Positions 9,720-17,535 of a DNA stretch of 64,000 bases are shown in pieces; position 1 is the first letter of the stretch; every line of letters begins with the position of its first letter. The notes beneath the pieces are model-generated. The model was not told the origin of the DNA. It made no database searches and was given only the letters and a program-made list of their open reading frames with translations. The position numbers were made by a program, and so were the translations under genes. The stretch comes from JANOAR01 sp031411235. GTDB taxonomy: Bacteria; Verrucomicrobiota; Verrucomicrobiia; Verrucomicrobiales; Verrucomicrobiaceae. The stretch spans positions 5,011 to 69,010 of the forward strand of contig JANOAR010000151.1 of the NCBI GenBank assembly GCA_031411235.1, written 5' to 3'.

Positions 9720-10958
9720 CTATTTCGCCGTGACGGTGCCGCCGTCGATGAGGCGCTCGACCTTCATGTCGCTGAACTTGATGTTGCTGGAAGTCGTTGC
9801 GGTGAGCAGTGTGGTCAGATCAGTATAGAAGGTGAGCTTGTCACCCGTGAGACCGTTCTGCATGCAGTGCTGATAAGACCATTGTGGATTGGCACCATTC
9901 TTGATGCTGTCTGCGACTTGCGTACTGGTGAGGGCGTTGCTGTCCTCATTGGCGAACTTGATGACCTTGCCTGCGCCAGCACCTGTGCCGGCTCCGGCGA
10001 TCACGGTGTCAGCGTCGCTTTTGCCGACGTAGCCGATGAAGTAGCAAGGTGCCGCCGTGCCGCCGTTGACCGAAACTGAGGAAGTATCAAGGCGCATCGT
10101 TTTGACCAGATCGCCGCCGCTAGCGTAGCCACCGTTGCCGACAGCGTAGTTGATACCGAAGAGCGTTGAAGCAGGCCAGGGTTCCAGAGCGATGACATTG
10201 TTACCAGAGATGCCGGTTACGGTTCCGCCAGCGGAGGAGGGCGACCAGTGAACCACGGTGGAGTTTGCTCCGATGCCGCTTTCGGCAAGGCAAGTCACGC
10301 GTGTGCCGGAGTCGGGGTCGCGACCAATACCATAGACCCTGGTGGTGTCAGCCGCGTTGCCAGTGAAAATCGACAACGGCAGTCCGGTTGCTGAGGTGAA
10401 TAGGGCGCGTGCTTGTTGATAGCTGATGCTGGTGATCGGATTTACGCCAGCAACACCGTAGTTGGTAACCATGCGGAATTGCACGACGCCGAAAACCACG
10501 TCCGTGAGTGCGGGTGTTTTGAAGACGGTTGAAGACTGGTAGCAATCGGAGAAAGCAATGTCCGCAGGAATGCCATCGACGGCGGCGAGGGTTTCGCTAT
10601 TGCCGCTGCCTGCGACGACACCACCCGTGCCTACATCGGGGAGCCACTTCACATCCGTGCGTTGTTCCACCACGGCCTGCACACCGCCGACGGAGCCCGT
10701 CCAGCTTGTCTTGATGGTGGTCTTACTGGGCGAGGTTCCTTTTTCATAAATCGCATACTTGGCACCCGAGGCGGAAGCGCCTGTGAAAGCGGTCTGTGTG
10801 AAGCCGAGTCCCGTTGGCGTCGCAGTGACGATGGCGGTGTGTGTATTCGCACGGAAGGCGGTGGAGCCCGTCAAGCGAACGACCAGGTCTGCTGCCGATG
10901 CCTGAGTGGTGAAAGCGACAGCCGCAAGGCCCGCCAGTAGGATATTGGATGTCTTCAT
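9720..10958 (-). CDS. secreted PstS-like substrate-binding (PBP-like) protein
   Basis: 412 residues from the ATG at 10958, which opens a signal peptide (MKTSNILLAGLAAVAFTTQASA). The open frame runs on upstream to 11300, but that stretch has no signal-like start. LTGSTAF near the N-terminus and the GRDPDSGTRVT segment resemble the phosphate-binding loops of PstS-type proteins (Ser/Thr after a strand, then R-x-S-G-T). No permease or ATPase genes are adjacent, so it is not a standard pst operon member. Verrucomicrobia contain many stand-alone secreted members. A possible PHO-box-like sequence lies upstream at 11080-11097. Substrate assignment is inference only. Confidence 0.65.
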   Translation of the reverse strand: MKTSNILLAGLAAVAFTTQASAADLVVRLTGSTAFRANTHTAIVTATPTGLGFTQTAFTGASASGAKYAIYEKGTSPSKTTIKTSWTGSVGGVQAVVEQRTDVKWLPDVGTGGVVAGSGNSETLAAVDGIPADIAFSDCYQSSTVFKTPALTDVVFGVVQFRMVTNYGVAGVNPITSISYQQARALFTSATGLPLSIFTGNAADTTRVYGIGRDPDSGTRVTCLAESGIGANSTVVHWSPSSAGGTVTGISGNNVIALEPWPASTLFGINYAVGNGGYASGGDLVKTMRLDTSSVSVNGGTAAPCYFIGYVGKSDADTVIAGAGTGAGAGKVIKFANEDSNALTSTQVADSIKNGANPQWSYQHCMQNGLTGDKLTFYTDLTTLLTATTSSNIKFSDMKVERLIDGGTVTAK

Positions 10959-11079
10959 GTCTCGTGTATGGTGTGTTGGGTTTGCCGTTTTAAAGCCCTG
11001 CCTGTGCGAGTGCTTCGTGCTCCATGCTTTCGGCGTTCGAGAGCTGATGACGATTCGTTTGGTGTGACAGTTCGTACAC

Positions 11080-11097
11080 ATGGCAGTTGTGTCACAG
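11080..11097 (-). promoter_or_regulatory. possible PHO-box-like sequence upstream of the PstS-like gene
   Basis: On the minus strand the 18-mer reads CTGTGACACAACTGCCAT, two CTGTCAY-like heptamers with the 11-base period of PhoB sites, about 120 bases before the PstS-like start. A third heptamer, CTGTCAC, follows but out of register. The match is imperfect and the PhoB motif of this phylum is not known to me. Confidence 0.25.
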
Positions 11098-11125
11098 AGG
11101 TGAGTTTTGGGCATGGTTTGGCGTT

Positions 11126-11151
11126 GGGGATGTTCGCGCCAGCTTGCTGGC
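11126..11151. repeat. REP-like hairpin repeat, copy 1
   Basis: 26 bases ending in the hairpin GCCAGC-TT-GCTGGC. The same 26-base unit with three differences recurs at 35595-35620. Both copies are intergenic. Confidence 0.5.
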
Positions 11152-11225
11152 GTAGCAGGCCAATGACCGTCATCGCGAGGCACCTCGATGACGATGAATG
11201 ATGTGGGCTGGCTTCGTCCGTATTC

Positions 11226-12671
11226 ATGGCCGCCACTATGTCTCGCTTCATCCCCAACCCCACGCCTTGTGGCCGCACTCGTCGTGAGTTTCTCTGGCAA
11301 GTCGGTGGTGGCTTTGCGGGGCTTGCTTTGGCGGACTTGCTCGCTGCCGAGGCGTCTGCGGCTTCACCACTCGCCGATAAGTCCGCGCATTTCCCGGCGA
11401 AGGCGAAGCACTGCGTATTCCTCTTCATGAACGGTGGGCCGAGCCAGGTGGATACCTTTGATCCTAAGCCAGCGCTGACGAAGTACAACGGCAAGGCCTA
11501 CAAAGGCGACGCGAAGGTGGGCTCGAATGGACGCGCCGTGGGGAAGCTGATGCAGTCGCCTTTTGAGTTCAAAAAACACGGCCAGAGTGGCCTCGAAATC
11601 AGCAGCCTCTTCCCACACACGGCAGAGTTTGCCGATGAACTGTGCGTGATTCGCTCGATGCACTCAGACACGGCGGCCCATGCCTCGGGCTGCTTGCAGA
11701 TGAACACCGGCAGCATCTTCATTGGCAAGCCCAGCCTGGGCTCGTGGCTGAACTACGGTCTCGGTACGGCCAACCAAAATCTTCCTGGCTTCGTGGTGAT
11801 GACTGACCCGCGTGGTGGCCCCATCGGCAGTGCGTCGAACTGGACGGCGGGTTACATGCCAGCGGCGTATCAGGGCACGTTATTCCGCAGCGGTGGCTCG
11901 CCGTTGCTCGATCTCGCGACGCCCCAAGGTACGAGCGACCACACGCAGCGGCGCAGTCTCGATCTTCTCAAGTCGCTGAATGAGGAGCATCTCAGAAGGC
12001 ATCCCAACGAGACGGAACTCATGGCGCGCATTGAGTCCTACGAGTTGGCATATCGTATGCAAACCGAGGCGATGAGCGTGGTCGATGTGGATCACGAAGA
12101 CGAGGCGACGCGCGAGATGTATGGCCTCAATGACAAGCGCACGGCGGACTTTGGCCGCAAGTGTCTCATCACGCGAAAACTCATCGAGAAGGGCGTGCGC
12201 TTTATCCAGCTCTACTCGGGCGGCGGGCACATTGAGGACACTTGGGACGGCCACAATGATTGCATCGCCAACCACACACTGCACGCGGGCGAGACGGATA
12301 AGCCCATCGCCGCGCTGATCGCTGATCTCAAACGCACAGGTCTATGGGATGAAACGCTGCTCGTCTGGGGCGGTGAATTTGGCCGTACGCCGACGAGTGA
12401 AGGTGTAGGCAAGCCGGGGCGCGATCACGACTGGCATGGTTATTCCATGTGGATGGCTGGGGCAGGTGTGAAAGGTGGCCAAGCCATCGGCGCGACGGAT
12501 GAACTCGGCTTTAAAGCCGTGGAAGATCGCTGCCATATCAGCGACCTGCACGCGACGATTTTGCATCTCATGGGCATCGACCACACGCGGCTCAGCTACC
12601 TGCACCAGGGGCTGAATCAGCGGCTCACAGGCGTGGAGGATCACCGGGTAATGACGAAGGCGCTGGCGTGA
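11226..12671 (+). CDS. DUF1501 domain protein (secreted, sulfatase/alkaline-phosphatase fold)
   Basis: 481 residues (or 477 from the ATG at 11238). The N-terminus carries a Tat-type signal (RTRREFLWQVGG then a hydrophobic stretch ending ASAAS). The body has the DUF1501 hallmarks: FLFMNGGPSQVDTFDPKP near residue 65, SHRSMHSD-like HSDTAAHASG, and the C-terminal GGEFGRTPTSE...RDHDWHGYS metal-site region. DUF1501 proteins are abundant in Planctomycetes and Verrucomicrobia, usually beside DUF1549/DUF1553 cytochromes, and are presumed hydrolases. This copy lacks that partner and converges with the nitronate monooxygenase gene one base away. Confidence 0.9.
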   Translation: MAATMSRFIPNPTPCGRTRREFLWQVGGGFAGLALADLLAAEASAASPLADKSAHFPAKAKHCVFLFMNGGPSQVDTFDPKPALTKYNGKAYKGDAKVGSNGRAVGKLMQSPFEFKKHGQSGLEISSLFPHTAEFADELCVIRSMHSDTAAHASGCLQMNTGSIFIGKPSLGSWLNYGLGTANQNLPGFVVMTDPRGGPIGSASNWTAGYMPAAYQGTLFRSGGSPLLDLATPQGTSDHTQRRSLDLLKSLNEEHLRRHPNETELMARIESYELAYRMQTEAMSVVDVDHEDEATREMYGLNDKRTADFGRKCLITRKLIEKGVRFIQLYSGGGHIEDTWDGHNDCIANHTLHAGETDKPIAALIADLKRTGLWDETLLVWGGEFGRTPTSEGVGKPGRDHDWHGYSMWMAGAGVKGGQAIGATDELGFKAVEDRCHISDLHATILHLMGIDHTRLSYLHQGLNQRLTGVEDHRVMTKALA

Positions 12672-12672
12672 G

Positions 12673-13644
12673 TCACGAGTGCATGGACTCATGCCAGAGA
12701 CGCTGCATCAACGTGCTGACGCTGGGAATATCGCTGATCGCTTCGCAGCTCGTGCCAGCATAGAGACACATGGCTTCGGGATTGCCCTGCATGGCTGTGC
12801 GGGGTGGCGAGTCGTCATAGCGGAGGAAGTCGCGTCCGCTGGCTTCGCTGGCGATGCAGTCTCCTTCGCCGGGTCGTCTGCCTGCGGGTGGGCAACCTGC
12901 GGCTTCCCAGCTTTCCAGCGTTGAGTTGCGCAGTACGCGATGCGCGGCGTAGGGCCAGCCGCCGTCGAAGCAAACCGTGAGCGCGGTATCGCGTGCGCTG
13001 GCTTCAACCAGACGACGCTTGTAAACTTCGTGCGCGAGCGATTCCAGCGTGGCGACGAAGCGCGTGCCAAGCATTGCTCCAGATGCGCCCAAGGCCAGTG
13101 CACGCGCGATGGCTCTGCCATCGCCGATGCCGCCAGCAGCGATGACGGGAGTGCCCTGCGCGGCTTCGATGATGCTCGGCAAAGTGTCATCGAGTTGTTG
13201 CGTCGCCTGCACATGTCCGCCTGCCTCGATGCCTTGGCAGATCAAGAAATCAGGAGCAAAGTCCAGCGCTCGGCGAGCGCCTTCCACCGTTGTGGCCTGG
13301 ATACCGAAGCGTGCGCCAAAGGATTTTAACAGTGGCACTTCACGCGTGGGTAAGCCCCATGAAAAGGTGATCACACGCACGTCGGCTTCGAGCGCGGTAG
13401 CAAGTGATCGAGGCTCGAACGCGAGGACGAAGTTGGCTTGAATGGGAAGGTCTGTCTTCGCACGGACTTCAGCTATCAAACGGCGGGCGTCGTCTGGCGA
13501 AGTCCAGGTGAGCGCCAGCGCCCCCATGCCTCCCGCTTGCGAAACGGCGGCAGCGAGTTCTGGCCCCGCGACGCTGCCTATGGGCGCTTGGAAAATCGGC
13601 AGGCGTAAGCCCAGTGATTCGGCGAAGGCGAGGGCGTGATTCAT
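12673..13644 (-). CDS. nitronate monooxygenase (2-nitropropane dioxygenase family)
   Basis: 323 residues from the ATG at 13644, which overlaps the upstream stop as ATGA. The FMN-binding TIM barrel is recognisable: LPIFQAPIGSVAGPELAAAV at the N-terminus, the EAGGHV segment, PVIAAGGIGDGR, and GASGAMLGTRF for phosphate binding. The family oxidises alkyl nitronates with FMN and oxygen in the cytoplasm, usually for detoxification. The 4-base overlap indicates translational coupling to the preceding secreted protein gene, although the functional link is not obvious. Confidence 0.85.
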   Translation of the reverse strand: MNHALAFAESLGLRLPIFQAPIGSVAGPELAAAVSQAGGMGALALTWTSPDDARRLIAEVRAKTDLPIQANFVLAFEPRSLATALEADVRVITFSWGLPTREVPLLKSFGARFGIQATTVEGARRALDFAPDFLICQGIEAGGHVQATQQLDDTLPSIIEAAQGTPVIAAGGIGDGRAIARALALGASGAMLGTRFVATLESLAHEVYKRRLVEASARDTALTVCFDGGWPYAAHRVLRNSTLESWEAAGCPPAGRRPGEGDCIASEASGRDFLRYDDSPPRTAMQGNPEAMCLYAGTSCEAISDIPSVSTLMQRLWHESMHS

Positions 13645-14708
13645 GGGCCGAGGGCAGCGGGTTTCGATGGCAGCAATTGCGCTAGCCCAGCAGTCGCCCA
13701 CGCCGTTGCAGCCGTGGAGAGAAACTGGTTCACACCATGCGGATCACCATTCTCAAAGTAGGGCTGCGCCTTGAATTGGGTGTGTGACTCGGCGAGCCAT
13801 GAACCATCGGAGTGTTGTGTTTTCAATAGGTAGTCGCGAGCACGAACAATCGCTGGATGATCGACTGCGGTGCCCGTCTTGAGCAGCATGAACAAGGTCT
13901 GACCCGTCGAGTAGGTGTCGCTTTGCCGCTCCTGCGTTTCCGCCCAACCGCCATCGTTGAGCTGAGCGGCTAATATGGCGGCGAGTATGCTCTGTTTGAG
14001 CACAGCATCGCCATCCAGATAATGCAGGCCCCACAGCCGCCAAAGACGATCCTGCTGGTCGCGCAACGGCGCTTTGGCCAGCCATAACTCTGCTGCGGCA
14101 CGCGCCGTGTTCACCTGCGAGCGCTGCTCTGGCGTGGCGTAGTTTTTCAGGCCGATGAGCACGAGCACCGTGTCGCCGATGAGGGCAGCCTGCATGGGCG
14201 CACGGCGACACGACGCCTGCCAGTGCCCATCCTTCGCTTTCGGCGGTTTCGCAGCCTCGCCATCGCGCAGTCGCGACACGCCCTGAATTTGAAGCAGATA
14301 CGTAACCATGGCGGTCGTGGTTGTATCCGGTGGCCGTTGATCCAGGCTCAAGGCCCAAAAGCCGTACGCCGTCGTGGCCGCGCCGCCTGGGACGTGCTCG
14401 CCCTTATCCATCGTCTCGATACGTTCCTCGAAATACTCATGCGAGGTGTCCGCCTGCGACTTGAGCCATGCCTTGTCTAAAGGGAAACCCACACGCTCCG
14501 CTTCCAGCGCCGCTAGCATGGGCAAGGTTTGATGATGGCAGGAAAAACAGGTCTTGTGCTGCTGCCAGTCGCTCGCAGCTTGCTTCACGCGAGCCAAGCC
14601 AAGCCGTGTGGCGACTTCCACCGTATTGGGCTGCTCAGCTCGTGTATGGCCCAGAAGAGCGAGCGACAGAGCCATGAGGATGAGGGAGGATTTCACGCCG
14701 TGCATCAT
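13641..14708 (-). CDS. secreted prenyltransferase/squalene-cyclase-repeat protein with CXXCH heme motif
   Basis: 355 residues from the ATG at 14708, giving a signal peptide (LILMALSLALLGHTRAEQ). Just after it, CFSCHH is a canonical c-type heme attachment motif. The rest is an alpha/alpha toroid of terpenoid-cyclase-like repeats with QW-like turns (DGHWQ, DGGWAE, DGSWL). The DXDD motif of true hopene cyclases is not seen, so catalysis of cyclisation is unlikely. Similar cytochrome-toroid proteins occur in Planctomycetes and Verrucomicrobia with unknown function. Its stop overlaps the start of the nitronate monooxygenase gene. Confidence 0.75.
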   Translation of the reverse strand: MMHGVKSSLILMALSLALLGHTRAEQPNTVEVATRLGLARVKQAASDWQQHKTCFSCHHQTLPMLAALEAERVGFPLDKAWLKSQADTSHEYFEERIETMDKGEHVPGGAATTAYGFWALSLDQRPPDTTTTAMVTYLLQIQGVSRLRDGEAAKPPKAKDGHWQASCRRAPMQAALIGDTVLVLIGLKNYATPEQRSQVNTARAAAELWLAKAPLRDQQDRLWRLWGLHYLDGDAVLKQSILAAILAAQLNDGGWAETQERQSDTYSTGQTLFMLLKTGTAVDHPAIVRARDYLLKTQHSDGSWLAESHTQFKAQPYFENGDPHGVNQFLSTAATAWATAGLAQLLPSKPAALGP

Positions 14709-14787
14709 GGCAGATAGTAGGCGTTCGTGCTCGGACAATATCGCGATGACGCCGAGCCCCGCGCTCCCTTTAAATACTCCGCTAAGG

Positions 14788-17535
14788 TTAGAACGAATGC
14801 ATCAGGCCTAGGCTGGCTTCAAAGGCTCCGCTGTCTTGCTGAGCGCTGCGAGAGTTGGAGTCGTAGCGCAGCTCCAGGTAGGCGAGGAATTGCTCATTGA
14901 AGTAATGCGACACGTTGAGGCTGGCCATGCCTTGAAAGCTGTTTTCATCGAAGGCATACAACTCGCCGACTTGGGCGGTGAGTCGCCAGGAGTCGTTTAG
15001 ATTTTGACGATAGGCGAGGGTGATGCCGTGGCGGTTGGTGGTGTTATCTACAAGGCTGGCGAGATCGGCTGAGGCTTCGCCAGGGGTGAAGCGGCGATAC
15101 TCGCTGAGCAGGCCAACGGTGATCTCGGGGCGTTTGTCGGTCTCGGTTTGTATGACGTACTCCAGTGAACCGCTGACGCCGAGGCCGCGCCCCATGGCTT
15201 TGTTGCCCACGCGCACCCAGTTGGCCGAGGCGTGCAAATTGAAGTTCCATGGCCCTGGGAGTGGCCCGCCGTAGTCCACATCGAAGCGGTTCTCGCGGGC
15301 ATCAAGTAATTCCAAAGGCAGGCTCTCGGTGCTGCGAGCATTGCCAGTGAAGGCGGCGTACCAGTTCAATCCAGGGTTGAGGAAGTTGCCCACGCGTGCG
15401 CCGTAGAGTAGGTCGCTTTGGCTGCTGCCCAGGGTGGCCTCGGCGGCGAAGGCTTCGCCGATGCGCCGTTGCAGGCGGATGCCTGCGTCGTAGCGCTCTT
15501 GCATGGCGGGGCTATCCACGATGAGCGAGGGGGCTTTGGATTTGAATGAGTCGGCGTGTGTGAAGGCTTGAGCACGCCAGTTGCCCCACCATGGCCCGGT
15601 GTATTCGATGTCGGCACGTGTCGCGCTGCCGTCTGTTTCGCGGCGATGGGACACGCGTGTTTCGAGGCTGGGCCGGGCCAATGGAAGCGCAGCGCGCTGC
15701 TCCCAACGAGCCTGCATGTGCTCGTAGGGCGTGTAAGCGCGATGGTGAGCGAGGATGTCATTGTAGGCTTGCAGGGCTTCGGCTTGCCTGCCGATGCGCA
15801 TGTAGCCCGTGGCGAGGCTAGACGTGGCTTCAAAGGGTGTCTGCGCGGGCGTGGTCTGTCGTAGGGCTTCAAGCTCTGCGACAGCGGCATGGGTTTTATT
15901 TTGGGCGAGATGGATCTCGGCGGTGAGCAGTTTCAATTCGCGGGCGTTGAAGCCGAACTCTTCGTGGAGGGATTTGGCAGCGGCTTTGGCGCGGTCGATG
16001 CGGCGATCTCGCAGCGCGATGAAGCCAGCCTCCATCAACTCCACGCGATGGATCGCAGGCATGGCATCAAGGGCGCGGCGGCGCATCGACCAGTCGTATT
16101 TGGGTTCGTCGAGGATCGCGCGGTAGGCGGTACGCGAGAGGTCGAACTGCTTCCTCGCGAGCTGCACATCGCCGATGGTGTCTTGTAGCGGGAAGGGTTT
16201 GCCAGTGCTGGCGAGTGCTGCTTTTTTGTCTTCAAGGAGGCGCAGGGCTTCATCGCCGCGACCGAGGCGAGCAAGCAGCGCACAGCGATAGGAGAAGACT
16301 TCGAGGAGGGTGGGATACTGGCTTTCGAGGTCGGCGATCAAGGCTTCAGCCTTCTCCATATCGCCGAATCCTGCGGCTAGCAGAGCCTCTTCGCCTTGCT
16401 TAGAAATAGCGGCGTTGGTGATGGCTTTGCTCGCATCGTTTCGCGCCTCTTTGGCAAAGATAGGATTGCTGCGCAACTCTTCAAAGGAGGTCTGTGCGGC
16501 GGCCCATTGCTTCATTTGCAATTGGGTATCACCGAGCTGCCGCTGGTAGGCAAAGGCGGGTGCGTTGGCCACGGCGTCCTTGAGTTGCTGGAGCAGGGCG
16601 AGGGCTTCGGTATTTTTGCCCGCGTACTGGAGGCACTCGATGCGGAAGGCGATGGCAGAGGGGTGCTCGGGCTGGTCGCTCAAGACCGTGGCGGACTCTC
16701 GCAGCGCGGCGTCGGGATCGGCGTAGGACTTCGCTCGGATGGTGGCGATGCGTTGCTCGATTTGAGCCAATTCGTGCTGCTGCGTGATGCGCTGGCGTTG
16801 GCTTGCAGGCAACGTTTTTTGCTTGAGCACCTGGGCGAAAGCGGCCTCGGCTTGCGCCCATTGCTGGCGCTCCAAGTGGGCATAGGCGAGGTCTTCCAGA
16901 TAAGGAAAAGCTTGCGAGGTAAAGGTGGTGCGTTGCAGGGCTTCGAGCAGGGCGATGGCTTGCTCGCTTTGTTTTGCGGCGATGAGCACTCGCGCCTGGG
17001 TGCCTACGGCATCGGGATCAGAGGATTTTTTTCCTGCGAGCACCTCCTCGGCCATTTTTTCCAAGTACCCAGGTTTGCGAACTTCGGACGTATTGTTGGT
17101 GCCATCGAGCATCTGGCGAGCGATGGGGTGGTCGGGCACTCGGATGAGTAGGGCGCGGCTAAGCGACTGAACCATCGCGAGGTTGCCCATGCGCTCATAG
17201 ACTTGGAGCAAGTCAGAGAGTTCCTCGTTGTTCATGTTGGCGATGGAGCGCAGCACCATCGCCTCTTCATCAGTGAGGGCTTCGGGGGTTTTGATGTCCT
17301 CGTTGCGTTCGCCGGGTTGGGCAAAATCGGGGATGATGTACTTGGATTGGGCGCTGGGGAAAAGACTTGGCTGGGTGGCTTCCTCCGTGGCGGTGGGTGG
17401 TGTGGAGAGACGGATTTCCTCATTGGCAGCGTGCAGGGAGAGGCTGAATAGCAGCGATAGGAGTGAGCAGAGCCTGAGATTGAATGGCGAATGTGTCGGC
17501 ATTTGCAGCCTCTCAACTAGACGTGCTGGGCTCAT
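14788..17535 (-). CDS. PelB-like TPR plus outer-membrane beta-barrel exporter (C-terminal half)
   Basis: 915 residues. The start at 17535 overlaps the upstream stop as ATGA; an ATG at 17502 gives a tighter signal peptide (ending SLHAANEE). TPR-type helical repeats fill about residues 80-620 (such as LARLGRGDEALRLLE). From about 640 the text turns into alternating amphipathic strands, ending in SLGLMHSF with a C-terminal Phe, the classic signal for barrel assembly. This TPR-then-barrel plan is that of the exopolysaccharide exporters PelB, BcsC and PgaA. Directly following a PelA gene, PelB is the best reading. It would form the outer-membrane pore through which deacetylated polymer leaves. Confidence 0.75.
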   Translation of the reverse strand: MSPARLVERLQMPTHSPFNLRLCSLLSLLFSLSLHAANEEIRLSTPPTATEEATQPSLFPSAQSKYIIPDFAQPGERNEDIKTPEALTDEEAMVLRSIANMNNEELSDLLQVYERMGNLAMVQSLSRALLIRVPDHPIARQMLDGTNNTSEVRKPGYLEKMAEEVLAGKKSSDPDAVGTQARVLIAAKQSEQAIALLEALQRTTFTSQAFPYLEDLAYAHLERQQWAQAEAAFAQVLKQKTLPASQRQRITQQHELAQIEQRIATIRAKSYADPDAALRESATVLSDQPEHPSAIAFRIECLQYAGKNTEALALLQQLKDAVANAPAFAYQRQLGDTQLQMKQWAAAQTSFEELRSNPIFAKEARNDASKAITNAAISKQGEEALLAAGFGDMEKAEALIADLESQYPTLLEVFSYRCALLARLGRGDEALRLLEDKKAALASTGKPFPLQDTIGDVQLARKQFDLSRTAYRAILDEPKYDWSMRRRALDAMPAIHRVELMEAGFIALRDRRIDRAKAAAKSLHEEFGFNARELKLLTAEIHLAQNKTHAAVAELEALRQTTPAQTPFEATSSLATGYMRIGRQAEALQAYNDILAHHRAYTPYEHMQARWEQRAALPLARPSLETRVSHRRETDGSATRADIEYTGPWWGNWRAQAFTHADSFKSKAPSLIVDSPAMQERYDAGIRLQRRIGEAFAAEATLGSSQSDLLYGARVGNFLNPGLNWYAAFTGNARSTESLPLELLDARENRFDVDYGGPLPGPWNFNLHASANWVRVGNKAMGRGLGVSGSLEYVIQTETDKRPEITVGLLSEYRRFTPGEASADLASLVDNTTNRHGITLAYRQNLNDSWRLTAQVGELYAFDENSFQGMASLNVSHYFNEQFLAYLELRYDSNSRSAQQDSGAFEASLGLMHSF

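Noticed and set aside
10959..11300. N-terminal extension of the PstS-like protein to 11300
   Set aside because: The extra residues lack any signal or conserved text and cover the divergent promoter region; the ATG at 10958 begins a proper signal peptide.
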